From assembly GCF_017498525.1 (NCBI RefSeq), contig NZ_CP071796.1, forward strand, positions 2,108,001 through 2,172,000: a DNA stretch of 64,000 nucleotides, in the 5' to 3' direction. How positions within the stretch are numbered: the stretch's first letter is position 1; each line of letters begins with the position of its first letter. The DNA comes from Ottowia testudinis (GTDB lineage Bacteria; Pseudomonadota; Gammaproteobacteria; Burkholderiales; Burkholderiaceae_C). The notes beneath the pieces are model-generated. The model saw only the letters and a program-made list of their open reading frames with translations, ran no database searches and was not told where the DNA came from. This document shows positions 35,999-44,948 of this stretch, piece after piece. Both the position numbers and the translations under genes were made by a program.

Positions 35999-36574
35999 TC
36001 AGGCCCTCGTCGAGTGCGCGCAGCCCATGAAGCGCTTCAGGCGCGCCATGAGTTGCCGGTGGTGATCGGGGAAACGGGTGAGGTTCGGGTCGCTGGCGTC
36101 CTGCTTCCACCAGATGCTGGCGTAGTCGGAGACGAGCGCGTTGTAGCCGCACGCCGGCCCGTCCTTGTCGAACTCCGCGCAGAGCCGCTGGATCGCCTCG
36201 CGGTGGCTGAGCCGGCGCAGCGAAACCAGCACGCCTGGGCTCCAGACCACCCACACGTTGCCGCCGAAGGCGCGTATGGCATCCATGCCGGAGTGGATGA
36301 AGAAATCGTCCCAGGCATCCTTGCCGTTCGCCTTGTCATCGAATCGATCCGTCCAGCGCGCCGTCGGAGACAACCTTGCCTCCAGGATGCAGCCCCCCGT
36401 CTCGTACATCCCGTACTCGTACGCGACGGTCAGCGACTCGCTCAGGCAGATCCCGGTGCCGGTGTAGCTGCGGGAACGGGAACGCCGGAAGCCCTCGCGC
36501 AGGATGGCGCGGGCGGCGGCATCGCGGGTGCCGTGATAGAGGGGGCGGTTGGCGGGTGTTGTCGGGGTATCCAT
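35999..36574 (-). CDS. ADP-ribosyltransferase-like protein
   Basis: 191 residues. The N-terminus reads LYHGTRDAAARAILREGF (His14), then TGTGICLSESLTVAYEYG (Tyr52/Tyr54), the pattern of the H-Y-[E] group of ART-fold enzymes such as PARP-like and phage-type transferases. FGGNVWVVWSPGVLVSLRRL follows. It may modify a protein or nucleic acid using NAD+. Two upstream ATG codons would lengthen it, but MDTPTTPANR fits best. It is the first gene of the leftward PRTRC gene set. Confidence 0.62.
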   Translation of the reverse strand: MDTPTTPANRPLYHGTRDAAARAILREGFRRSRSRSYTGTGICLSESLTVAYEYGMYETGGCILEARLSPTARWTDRFDDKANGKDAWDDFFIHSGMDAIRAFGGNVWVVWSPGVLVSLRRLSHREAIQRLCAEFDKDGPACGYNALVSDYASIWWKQDASDPNLTRFPDHHRQLMARLKRFMGCAHSTRA

Positions 36575-36750
36575 GCGAACAAGCGTCGCACCCGCCCCTT
36601 TTGATTCAAGACCGATCGTTTTCCACACCGCGCCCTCTCAGCGGCATGAAGCCTGCCCAGGGTGCTGCGCATACTCCGAGATGGTGTCGCCAAAATCCAT
36701 GACATGGCACACTTTCAACGACCGATAACACCAAAAGGCATAACAGTGGC

Positions 36751-37743
36751 ATGAGCAAAGGCATCAAGATGCGTTCGGCGAGGGACCGCCACGGACGCTC
36801 CTACACAGTGGAGGAACTGCAACAGCTGACAGATGGAGGCGGCACCGCGCCCGACCTGTTTTGCGACGATCCGGCGTGCGGGTGCGATGTCCGGTTCGTC
36901 CCACGCTACCAGCAGAACCGAGCCAACCGCATCGAGCCCGTGGACGTGCCCGCCTACATCGGCCTGACCCGAGGATCGGAACACGCCGCCGGCTGCCGCT
37001 ACGACGCATCGGGCCGCCTGAAGATCATCGCGGCGCAATCCGACCCGGAGTTCCTGAACGCCTTAGGAGATGGGAAGCGGGAACTGCGCCTGCTCGCCTT
37101 GCACAATGGACTGCGCAAGCACGGACTGTCGGGCAATGCGCCAACGGTCAACGGCAGCGCCCCCGCCGCCAGTGCAACCAAGATGGCAACCGAGGTGATC
37201 GCCTCGGACAAGAGGCTCGACAGCTATCTGCGAACCACGGCCGATCTCTTGGTTCTGCGCGCGATGTGCGAATCCGATGCATTGCTTGCCGCCGAACTGG
37301 TGTTGCGATTGGGCCCCAAGCGACTCCCGTGGAAACAGTTCTTCTTCGAGCATGACCGCTTCGATGAAGCCTGGGAACTGGTCGCCAAGAGCGGCAACAA
37401 CCCCTACCCGGTTGCCCTGGTCGGCTCAGTGCGGTCTTTCCATCAGCCCCCCGCCGGCGCCAAGTACAAGAGCAGTTTCCTCAACTGCCGGCCGCTGTAT
37501 CGCAAGTCGGACGATCCCCTACGGATGGAATCATTCGAGGTCAGCATCGCGCACCCGGATGCTTCCTGGCTCGGCAGTTTCCCGCCAGATGCCGAGATCG
37601 TCATGTTCGGTCTCTGGAAAGCAAGCGGCCCCGTCGAGAACACCGCCCCCGACAAACGCGATCGATCGCGGACCATCACCTATGTGGCCCACAAACTGAC
37701 GCTCACCCCGACGTTCAAGAAGCAGATCGTTCTCATCACCTGA
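36751..37743 (+). CDS. Hypothetical protein with an N-terminal Cys/His cluster
   Basis: 330 residues, soluble. An apparent zinc site near residues 35-75 combines FCDDPACGCDVRFVP with EHAAGCRY; such modules occur at the N-terminus of CoiA-like and other nucleic-acid-binding proteins. The C-terminal part (MFGLWKASGPVENTAPDKRD and following) is unknown. It is read divergently from the ART/ParB genes and ends before a small gene remnant and a strong terminator. Confidence 0.65.
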   Translation: MSKGIKMRSARDRHGRSYTVEELQQLTDGGGTAPDLFCDDPACGCDVRFVPRYQQNRANRIEPVDVPAYIGLTRGSEHAAGCRYDASGRLKIIAAQSDPEFLNALGDGKRELRLLALHNGLRKHGLSGNAPTVNGSAPAASATKMATEVIASDKRLDSYLRTTADLLVLRAMCESDALLAAELVLRLGPKRLPWKQFFFEHDRFDEAWELVAKSGNNPYPVALVGSVRSFHQPPAGAKYKSSFLNCRPLYRKSDDPLRMESFEVSIAHPDASWLGSFPPDAEIVMFGLWKASGPVENTAPDKRDRSRTITYVAHKLTLTPTFKKQIVLIT

Positions 37744-37772
37744 GCGCCACACAACGACAATGGAATCCCGTG

Positions 37773-37830
37773 ATGACACGCGGCCACTACATTGGCGAAA
37801 TCGTTGACGAACTGAGCAGCCATGCCCCAG
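37773..37830 (+). pseudogene. Possible 5' remnant of a SMEK-domain gene
   Basis: ATG at 37773 gives MTRGHYIGEIVDELSS, which resembles the start of SMEK-domain proteins (defence-associated, usually several hundred residues). After ELSS the similarity stops and nothing further of the family is present. The evidence is short, so confidence is low. Confidence 0.3.
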
Positions 37831-37927
37831 GACGCGGGGCAGGCCAGAGCGACGCCCCTGTATGCGGGCATCAAACTGGGTGCCGTACTGAGTTGTTCGG
37901 TAGTAAACTTCCTGTCACCAGAATCAG

Positions 37928-37953
37928 AAAGGCCAGCCTTTGGGCTGGCCTTT
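37928..37953. terminator. Rho-independent-type terminator
   Basis: AAAGGCCAGCC, loop TTTG, GGCTGGCCTTT: a perfect 11 bp stem flanked by A on one side and T on the other, so it can work in both directions, for the rightward genes from 36751 and for the leftward ynfA-type gene. Confidence 0.85.
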
Positions 37954-37981
37954 CTCACATGGTGCGCCCGGCATTCGCACA

Positions 37982-38308
37982 TCAGGCGCGCTCTTCACAC
38001 CCCCTCGTCCGCAACACAATGATCGCCATCCCCGCCTGCGCCACACCCGCGCCGATGGCGTCCCAGCGCGTCGGCGCAACGCCGTCCACGGCCCACAGCC
38101 AACCCAGCGCCACGGCGGCGTAGGTGCGTGCGGCGGCGAAGGGGTGCAGGGTCAGGAACCAGGCGAACAGGGCGAGCGAAACGGCGGCGGGTAGCAGCGG
38201 CCACAGGGGGCGTCCCTGCTTCAGCACCAGCCACGGCAGGTAGCAGCCGAGAATCTCCGTCACCGCGATGACGGCGAAAAGGCCGGTGGTCTTGAGCAGT
38301 GGCATCAT
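37982..38308 (-). CDS. YnfA-type (UPF0060) small membrane protein
   Basis: 108 residues with four predicted membrane helices, matching the UPF0060/YnfA family ([19 protein letters not shown], then [21 protein letters not shown] and [18 protein letters not shown]). YnfA resembles small multidrug transporters and is frequently next to cadmium/lead-response genes. It overlaps the end of the MerR-type regulator gene by four bases, so both are one transcript. Confidence 0.88.
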   Translation of the reverse strand: MMPLLKTTGLFAVIAVTEILGCYLPWLVLKQGRPLWPLLPAAVSLALFAWFLTLHPFAAARTYAAVALGWLWAVDGVAPTRWDAIGAGVAQAGMAIIVLRTRGCEERA

Positions 38309-38724
38309 GGCGCTTCCCCGGCCTCGCCGTGCGCGGCCGCCACCAGTGCGTGCAGGATGCCGCAGTCGGCGGCCACCTGGCCGGTCCGGCAGCGGGCGCG
38401 CAGGGCCGCGAGCTGTTGCTCGAGGGTGCGTAGCGATTTCAGCCGCGCCCGCACCCGGGCCAACTGGTTGTCCACCAGCCGGTTGATGTCGCCGCAGTCG
38501 GCTTCCGGCTGGTTGGTGAAATCGAGCAGGCGTCCAATCTCGGCGAGCGGCATGTCGAGGGCGCGGCAGTGGCGGATGAAGGTCAGGCGCTCGCCGTGGT
38601 GCGCGCCATAGTCTCGGTAGCCGTTCGCCTGCCGGGGCGGCGACGGCAGCAGCCCGGTCTTCTCGTAGTAGCGGATGGTCTCTACGTCCACCCCGGTGGT
38701 TTGCGCGAGTTCTCCAATGCGCAT
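38305..38724 (-). CDS. cadR: Cd(II)/Pb(II)-responsive MerR-family regulator
   Basis: 139 residues. Winged helix at residues 1-70 ([20 protein letters not shown]). The metal-binding Cys residues typical of CadR/PbrR are in place: Cys77 (ADCGDIN), Cys112 (RARCRTGQ) and Cys121 (ADCGILH). It bends and activates a promoter with a long spacer when the metal binds. The divergent promoter towards the CDF transporter (38753-38784) is the expected target. Confidence 0.9.
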   Translation of the reverse strand: MRIGELAQTTGVDVETIRYYEKTGLLPSPPRQANGYRDYGAHHGERLTFIRHCRALDMPLAEIGRLLDFTNQPEADCGDINRLVDNQLARVRARLKSLRTLEQQLAALRARCRTGQVAADCGILHALVAAAHGEAGEAP

Positions 38725-38752
38725 AAGCGCCTCCTGTCTCACCAATCATGAC

Positions 38753-38784
38753 TTGACCCTGGAGCGGCTCCGGGGTTTCCAATG
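38753..38784 (+). promoter_or_regulatory. CadR-type promoter/operator
   Basis: TTGACC (38753-38758), the dyad ACCCTGGAGC-GGCTCCGGGGT in the spacer, and a weak -10 about 19-20 bp away. This is the MerR-family long-spacer design, 28 bp before the CDF start codon. Confidence 0.7.
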
Positions 38785-38811
38785 GCCGCATTGCCTCGAA
38801 AAAGAAAGACC

Positions 38812-39471
38812 ATGTCCGCTTGCTGCTCCGGAGAATGTTCGCCGGCCAGGGCCGTCGCCGGTCCGCGTTTCCGCAGGGCGCTGTGACTGGCGCTGGCCGT
38901 CAATGCCCTGATGTTCCTGGTGGAGATCGTCGGCGGGCTGCACGCAGGCTCGGTGTCCCTCCTGGCGGACGCGGTGGACTTCGCCGGCGATGCCGCCAAC
39001 TACGGCTTGTCGCTGGCGGTGCTGTCCATGGGCGTCTTGTGGCGGGCCCGCGCCGCCCTGGTCAAGGGGCTGAGCATGGGCGGCTACGGCCTGTTGGTGC
39101 TGGGCAAGACCGCCTGGGCGGCGGTGTCCGGCGTGCCACCGGAACCGGTCACCATGGGGGCCATCGCCCTGCTGGCGTTGGCGGCCAATGTCAGTGTCGC
39201 GGTGATGCTCTACGCGTTTCGCGAGGGGGACGCCAACATGCGTTCGGTGTGGCTGTGCAGCCGCAACGATGCCATTGTGAACATGGCGGTGGGGCTGGCG
39301 GCCCTGGGTGTGCTGGGCACAGGCGGCGCCTGGCCGGATCTCTCGGTGGCGGTGGTGATCGCGGCGCTCGCCCTGTCGGCGGCGTGGAGCGTGGTGCGCC
39401 AGGCGCGTGGTGAGATCGCTGCCCACGGGGTGGCGGCGCCGGCCGGGAGCCCCTGCGGGAGAGAAGCGTGA
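38812..39471 (+). pseudogene. CDF-type heavy-metal transporter with an in-frame TGA
   Basis: From ATG 38812 the frame reads [20 protein letters not shown], continues RRAL, then meets TGA at 38884-38886, and goes on in the same frame as [20 protein letters not shown] to 39471. In intact relatives a Trp is expected at the TGA, so a single TGG to TGA change is likely. The remainder has about five membrane helices of a cation-efflux protein. A restart at ATG 38911 would omit the Cys-rich N-terminus and the start of helix 1 (186 residues left). Efflux of cadmium/zinc/lead is the family role. Confidence 0.8.
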
Positions 39472-39683
39472 TTCTGGAATCCACCCTGACCTGCCCGCAC
39501 TGCGGGCACGCCAAGACCGAGCGGATGCCGACGGATGCCTGCCAGTGGTTCTACGAGTGCGAGGCCTGTCACGCGCTGTTGCGCCCCAAGCCCGGCGAAT
39601 GCTGCGTGTTTTGCTCCTTTGGTACGGTGCCGTGCCCGCCGGTGCAGGCGCGTGGAAAGCAGCCGGGCTGCTGCGGTAAGTAG
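39468..39683 (+). CDS. GDCCVYCSYG-type small Cys-rich protein
   Basis: 71 residues from a GTG overlapping the transporter stop (GTGA). LTCPHCGHAK, YECEACHALL, GECCVFCSFGTVPCPP and a CCGK end give several zinc/metal-binding Cys pairs. The family often accompanies mercury or cadmium resistance genes. It probably binds metal or acts as a chaperone; the role is inferred from context. Confidence 0.85.
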   Translation: MILESTLTCPHCGHAKTERMPTDACQWFYECEACHALLRPKPGECCVFCSFGTVPCPPVQARGKQPGCCGK

Positions 39684-39852
39684 TCGCATGAACTCTCGGA
39701 TGTGTCGCCCTTCTATACATCAGGGCGAACGGGAATCTGGACTGGCGCGTCTCGGCTTTTCAGGCCGTTCGTACTGCTCCATCGCTTCACGGGTTTCCTC
39801 CTACGACCGGCCGTGCCCATCCCGGGCGCCGGCCATCACCAGGAGAAAACCG

Positions 39853-40161
39853 ATGAAGAACATGCAGCGCGCCCTGCGCCGACAGCACGTCGCCCGCCTG
39901 AAGGCGGCGCGGCGTTTCCATTGGGGGCATGACCTGCGCCACGACGCCGCGTCCCTCGGCAAGGCCGTCAACACGCCGCGCCCGTGCAGTTGCTGGATGT
40001 GCGGCAATCCGCGGCGGCATTTCGGGAGCAGGACGCCGCAGGAACTGGCAAGTCAGCTGCAGCTGGCCGAGGGCGCCTACACTCGGTTCCTGGACTTCGT
40101 CAAAGCGAAGCAACTCGACCTGCGGACAGTGATCGGCACGGCCGATCTGTCCGTATTCTGA
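39853..40161 (+). CDS. Conserved hypothetical protein, 102 residues
   Basis: Basic N-terminus (MKNMQRALRRQHVARLKAAR), a Cys/Trp motif CSCWMCGNPRRHFG and a helical end. AGGAG is found ten bases before the ATG. I have seen the CxCWMCGNPR motif in unnamed small proteins; no function known. The 169 bp in front look like an untranslated leader. Confidence 0.65.
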   Translation: MKNMQRALRRQHVARLKAARRFHWGHDLRHDAASLGKAVNTPRPCSCWMCGNPRRHFGSRTPQELASQLQLAEGAYTRFLDFVKAKQLDLRTVIGTADLSVF

Positions 40162-40319
40162 AACACCTCTTCGCGACAATGCTGTCTGACAAGCTGCGGG
40201 GCACGCTGCGCTTCTCAGGAGCCCCATCGATACGCGACGGCAAACGCGAGCTTTTGGACTGGGCGGTGTCGAGTGATAAGGTAGGAGCGTTTTCACCGCC
40301 TGCCTGTGCCGTTGTCCCG

Positions 40320-40628
40320 ATGCCATCGCCGTCCTATACCGTCCTGAGACTCTTCAAGTCACCGCGTGGTCACCTCGCCGAGATTTCCCGAGCGCGTGGC
40401 GACCGCGAGAGGCAAACGAACGACTGGGTCTGGATCGTGGAGCGGCATGTCATGACACTTCAGCCACGGCCGGGGCATGGTGCCCTCGACTTCGAAGAGG
40501 GTCACTTGCGTCTTGAGAACGACGCCGGTGAACTGTGCTGGGCGAATGGCGAGGCAGAAACGCTGAGTCGCGTCTTTGCCGAACTACCTCAGCCGTCACG
40601 GAGCTTCCTGGACTCGCACCTCAGTTGA
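40320..40628 (+). CDS. Hypothetical protein, about 102 residues
   Basis: The frame from ATG 40320 encodes YTVLRLFKSPRGHLAEISRA, then WVWIVERHVMTLQPRPGHG and a charged end. The start is uncertain: no ribosome site is seen, and an upstream ATG at 40180 is in frame. No family recognised. It is convergent with the helicase pseudogene. Confidence 0.45.
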   Translation: MPSPSYTVLRLFKSPRGHLAEISRARGDRERQTNDWVWIVERHVMTLQPRPGHGALDFEEGHLRLENDAGELCWANGEAETLSRVFAELPQPSRSFLDSHLS

Positions 40629-40771
40629 CCCTCCCCCAGCCTCTTGCCCAAAGGCCCGAGGGCAGCGCGGACAGCTGCGCTGCCGCGATCCCATGCGGGC
40701 CGGCGAGTGAACGGCCTGATGTAAAAGACGACATGGGGCTGATCACACGGTGAACAGCAAGAGCCGGGGGT

Positions 40772-42914
40772 TCAGGCCATCGGCGCCGAAGCCGGAAGCT
40801 GCGTTGGCCGCGTTTCCCCGACCACCATCCGAAACGGCGGCAGGCCTCGCAACAACTGGCGCCCCCAATGCGTGTCCCCGAGGCGGGGATCGAACACGGT
40901 CACGGACCCACTGTCTTCGTCGGTGCGCAGCAGCCTGCCGACGGCCTGGGCGAGCCGGATTCCAACTTCGGGCACGCTCAGCACCATGAAGGCCGAGCGC
41001 CCTTGCCGCTCGACCCATTCGCGCCGCGCCTGTTCCATCGGACTGCTGGGCACCGCGAAGGGCAGCTTGGCGACAACGACGTGGGGTGCAGTAGTGACCG
41101 GGGAGATCCACGCCTTCCGCGAGGCTCGCCAGACCGAACAGAACGGATGGCTCGCCGCGGTCGACTCGTTGCTTGTGCCGGGCGATCAGTTCCGGCCGTG
41201 AGAGCAGCCCCTGCATCAGTACGCGACTGCGGAAGGACTCGGGCAGTCCCTCATAGACCGCCTTCATCTGGCGTCCCGACGCGAAAAGCACCAAGGCGCC
41301 CGGCTCGCTTTGCAACAGCGCCGGCAAACGCTCAAGCACCTCCTGCGTATGCGCCACTGCGTCCCGCGGATGTGCCTGCACGCGGGGAACATGCAGCGTG
41401 GCGCGCCGCGCATAGTCGAACGGTGACGGCACGTCGAGCCGCAGCAGCGCAGGATAGGCCAGCAGTCCGCATTCCTCTAGGAACGGCTCGAACCGGCTGC
41501 AGGCTCGCAGTGTGGCCGAGGTCAGCACGACCGCGCCGGTGCGCTCCCACAGCAGGGCACGCAACCTCTCGCCTCCGCCGATCGGAGCCGCGCAAACCAG
41601 GTAGTCCATCGCGTGCGCAGCGCCTGCGCGACACTCGACCCACCGCGCCGTGGGCAGAGTCCGTGCTACGTCGTCGCTCAGCATCCAGGCCCAGGTCTGC
41701 TCAACGTGTCCGAGCTTGCCAAGATAGAACCCGAGCCCCGTCAGGAACGCCTGGGCCTGCACCGGCCGGTCACCGGCCGCTACCACGACGGCCTCGCGCA
41801 TCGCCTGCACTGCCCGCGTCATCGCCTCGGCAGCCTGCGCCAGCCCGATGCCGATTTCCCGCCAGCGCTCCGGCAGGAGTCCGTGTGGACAGCGCCAGAC
41901 GGGATTTCTCCCCTCAAAGTGGCAATCCTCGGTGATCGCCGCATGCAGCGCGCCCAATCGCTCATCGAGCACCAGCGACGCCGACGTCACCGCCTCCTTC
42001 AGAGCCTCGTCCAGACGCAACGCTGTGGCCGCGTCCACCGCCAGCACCGCCGCCCTCTCGGTCCACACTTGCGCCCCCTTGAGCGTATGGCGCGAAGCGC
42101 AGTGGCCAACCACCTTGGCCGGCAGACCATGCGCCTCGTCCAGCACCAGCATCGTTTCGGCCAGATCGGGGAGCACTGCGCCAGGCTCCATGTCCGCAGC
42201 GGCCAGCAGCAGATCATGATTGGCGACGATGAGATCGGCATCCTTCATCTCCTGGCGGGCAAGGTAGAACGGGCAGCAGTTGATCCGGGGACACTTGCCG
42301 CCAAGACACCCCTGCCTGTCGGTACTCACGGCCCGCCAGTCCGCATCCGGGATGGCGCTGGGCCAGGTGTCCCGGTCGCCCGACCATGTGCCCTCGGCGA
42401 AGGCTTTGGCGAGCCGCCCGAGCAGCCGAACCTTGATCGTGCGCCCGGCCTGCGCGTCGTTGTGCTCGGCCGCATCCGGGTCTTCCGGAAGGACGGCGTC
42501 GGCCCGCTCGCCCGTCTCCAGGCGCATTGGGCAAACGTAGCGGGCCCGGCCTTTGGCAAGCACGCAACGCACCTCGAACGGCAGGCACTGGCGCAGGGCC
42601 GGGACGTCCTTGTGCAGCAGTTGCTCTTGCAGCGCAACCGTGGAGGAGGCCACCACCAGATGTTTGCCGCGCAGATGCGCCAGGACCAATGCCGGCAGCA
42701 GATAGCCCAGGGTCTTTCCCGTGCCGGTACCCGCCTCGATGACTGCGAGATGCGCGCCCTGCGCGCGCCCAGCCTCATCGCCGATCGTGGCAAGCGCGTG
42801 CGCCACCGCGGCCATCATCCGTAGCTGCGACTGGCGTGAGGTGAACCCCGGCATGCCCTGGCGCACGGCGTCGAGGCAGCGGCGGATCAGGCCCTTTTCG
42901 TGTTCGGCAAGCAT
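40772..42914 (-). pseudogene. DinG/YoaA-family DNA helicase with a frameshift
   Basis: Superfamily 2 iron-sulfur helicase. In the first frame: Walker A EAGTGTGKTLGY, the FeS Cys ligands RYVCPMRL and CLGGKCPRINCC, the DEAH box LVLDEAHGLP. After EGVDLPGHYC the expected continuation (VVVAKLPFAVPSSPMEQARR, motif VI AVGRLLRTDEDSG) lies in the next frame, reached by removing one C from a run of four (41083-41086 as GGGG on the plus strand). Without it the frame runs on as an unrelated Arg/Ala-rich tail. The ATG at 42914 follows AGGGG. Either a true pseudogene or an assembly error. Confidence 0.85.
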
Positions 42915-43225
42915 GGGGCCAGCATCCCCTGGCCCCGTGGGTTTCCAAGGTGGCACGCCGCGTTCCGGACCACGCGCCCATGCTTTCCTGCCCGGTGGGG
43001 GCCCCGGCGTTGCGCTCGCGCAGGTTGATGCATCAACGAAGCTACGGCAAGTTGCCTGGCCTCATCGGCGTGCGGTCGATGTGCATCTCTCCCACGTGCG
43101 ATGGCGCTGTTCAATCGGTACCATAGTCGCACGGGTCAGCCGCGACCTTGCGCCCCATGCTTGGTGAGGGGCTACGGCCGGTTCCACGAACAGGCATGGG
43201 GCGAACCCAACCCAAAGGGACACGC
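42915..43225. other. Intergenic region before the 43257 gene
   Basis: No gene or clear repeat seen. It should contain the divergent promoters of the helicase and of the 43257 gene. Confidence 0.4.
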
Positions 43226-43267
43226 ATGAATCTCAACCTTTCGTTTTGGCGCTCCTATGCTCTCTGA
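43226..43267 (+). CDS. Possible 13-residue leader peptide
   Basis: ATG AAT ... TGA encoding MNLNLSFWRSYAL behind AAAGGGA. Its end overlaps the start codon of the next gene by eleven bases, an arrangement suited to translational coupling. It is too short to be sure. Confidence 0.3.
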   Translation: MNLNLSFWRSYAL

Positions 43268-44027
43268 AACCTTGCAGCGGATGGCGCAAACGCTGCCATT
43301 CCGGTCCTACTCCGACGACGAGCAGCGCTGGGCCTCCGTCACGGCAAAGTTTTCCGAGCGAATCCATGCGCTGGCGGATGAACTCCTGGGCTCGCTTCCC
43401 GGCGATCTCACCCGCCGTGTCATGGCAGAGTCCAAGCGCGAGGTACTTTGCAGCAGGAAGCCGACTGTCTCGGTGGCCGAGTTCCGCTTGCGCCCGGCGA
43501 ACGGTTACTACGCCAAGTTCAACCGCCGACTGCCACGTCCCGAGGATCCACACGGCTTCGACGCCACAGGCCTTGCCGTCTCGCTGGCACTGTGCCGGGG
43601 GTTCGCCGGCCAAGACAGCGGCACCCCACCGTTCGTGGCCCTGGACTTCGAAGTCTGGGGCGCACACGAACGCGCCTGCTTCGCCAGGCTGCTGCGCGAT
43701 CACCGCTATCTCATCGAGATGCTTGTCACCCGCTCCGGTGCGGCGCTGTTCACCTCCTGCCCCTTCAAGAACGTCGAGGCGGCCGAGTACGTTTCGACGT
43801 TCGAGGAACTTGAGCTCTATTTCGCGAACGAGGTGGACCCTGAAAACCAGTTCGCGCTCCAGTGCAAGTTCGGTCGCCATGCGCGTGAGACGGACATCAA
43901 GCACTCGCTGCAAATCGGACTCGCCCTGTACGACGCAACGATGGGCTATTGCCTTCCTCAGCCCCAGCGGGAGCGCATACTGGAACATGGCTGCTTCGCC
44001 GCGCGCGCCCTGGGCAACGGCGGCTGA
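43257..44027 (+). CDS. Conserved hypothetical protein, 256 residues
   Basis: Soluble protein with no recognised family. The centre contains PPFVALDFEVWGAHERACFARLL and the C-terminus QIGLALYDATMGYCLPQPQ. Codon use is regular. No ribosome site of its own is seen; the overlapping leader peptide may supply ribosomes. It is convergent with the DUF2325 gene. Confidence 0.6.
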   Translation: MLSETLQRMAQTLPFRSYSDDEQRWASVTAKFSERIHALADELLGSLPGDLTRRVMAESKREVLCSRKPTVSVAEFRLRPANGYYAKFNRRLPRPEDPHGFDATGLAVSLALCRGFAGQDSGTPPFVALDFEVWGAHERACFARLLRDHRYLIEMLVTRSGAALFTSCPFKNVEAAEYVSTFEELELYFANEVDPENQFALQCKFGRHARETDIKHSLQIGLALYDATMGYCLPQPQRERILEHGCFAARALGNGG

Positions 44028-44056
44028 AGGATCTTGCCGCCCGGGACAGCCCCCCG

Positions 44057-44725
44057 TCAGAGACTGCGCACGGGACACGCCTGAATCACGATGCCATCGC
44101 CCTGACGCATGGCGTGAATGGCCTGATGTTCGTCGATGAGGATGCAGGGTTTTCCGGTTCGGCGACATTGATCCTGCACGCGCCAATAATCTCCGTGGCT
44201 GATGCAGCCGGTGCGGCAGATCAACAGTTCTGCCTCCTGCAGTCCGGCATTATCCGCCCCTCGCGCTGCCGCCTCTGTCGATGCCTCCTCCTGGGGGGCG
44301 AACGCGCCTCCTTCAACCATCCCGCCACCGCCGTCGCATGTCGGAGACTCGACTTTCGGCGATGAGGGCGGACGCGCTTCGCGCCGGGACTCCCTCCCCC
44401 AACGCCAGCGGGTTTGCTCCCGCAGCAGCGCCTCGATTCGTCCCATCAGGTACTCGATCTGGCGCGCGAGCACAGCCCGGCGTGGCAACCCAGGTGCCAT
44501 GGCTTCCAGGCGCATCCGCTCCTCACGCTCGAACTGCAAGGCGGTCACCCGGATCACCAGTTCGGCACGCAGGCGCACCTGCTCGGCCTGCAAGGCCTCG
44601 ATCAGCGCAGCCTGCTCGGCGATCACGCTGCTGCAGCGTATCTGCGCCTTGCCGTACTGGGACACCAGCACGGCCAACTCTGACCGAGCCGGTTTGCGAT
44701 CGAGCGCACACCCCAAACTCGCCAT
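44057..44725 (-). CDS. DUF2325 protein
   Basis: About 222 residues. A long coiled coil (IAEQAALIEALQAEQVRLRA and following) leads to a low-complexity linker and a C-terminal DUF2325 domain: ELLICRTGCISHGDYWRVQD, then CRRTGKPCILIDEHQAI. The start shown has GGAGG seven bases upstream; an earlier ATG at 44752 is possible. DUF2325 proteins are often found on mobile elements; function unknown. Confidence 0.8.
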   Translation of the reverse strand: MASLGCALDRKPARSELAVLVSQYGKAQIRCSSVIAEQAALIEALQAEQVRLRAELVIRVTALQFEREERMRLEAMAPGLPRRAVLARQIEYLMGRIEALLREQTRWRWGRESRREARPPSSPKVESPTCDGGGGMVEGGAFAPQEEASTEAAARGADNAGLQEAELLICRTGCISHGDYWRVQDQCRRTGKPCILIDEHQAIHAMRQGDGIVIQACPVRSL

Positions 44726-44948
44726 GCCTTCACCTCCAGGCACAAAGGACATTCACGCCCAAATCCAGGGCCTTCTTTCTGAAGACGGATGAACCGCAAG
44801 GATGTTTAGTCGGCGAACCGCAGGACTGTGAGCGACCGCAAAACCCCACCGATGTCGAAAACGACTTGTTCCGCCGCGAATTGCTCCTCGCCCACGATGG
44901 GTGGAAAACCTACGGTGATGGTTCGCCCACTCCGCCCGCCTCCAACCC

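Noticed and set aside
38884-38886. Selenocysteine at the TGA in the transporter
   Set aside because: No SECIS-like hairpin is evident after it and CDF transporters do not use selenocysteine; a Trp codon change explains it better.
41083-41086. Programmed frameshift in the DinG-like gene
   Set aside because: CACCCCACG is not a typical slippery heptamer, there is no stimulating structure seen, and the shifted reading would be needed for the helicase core.
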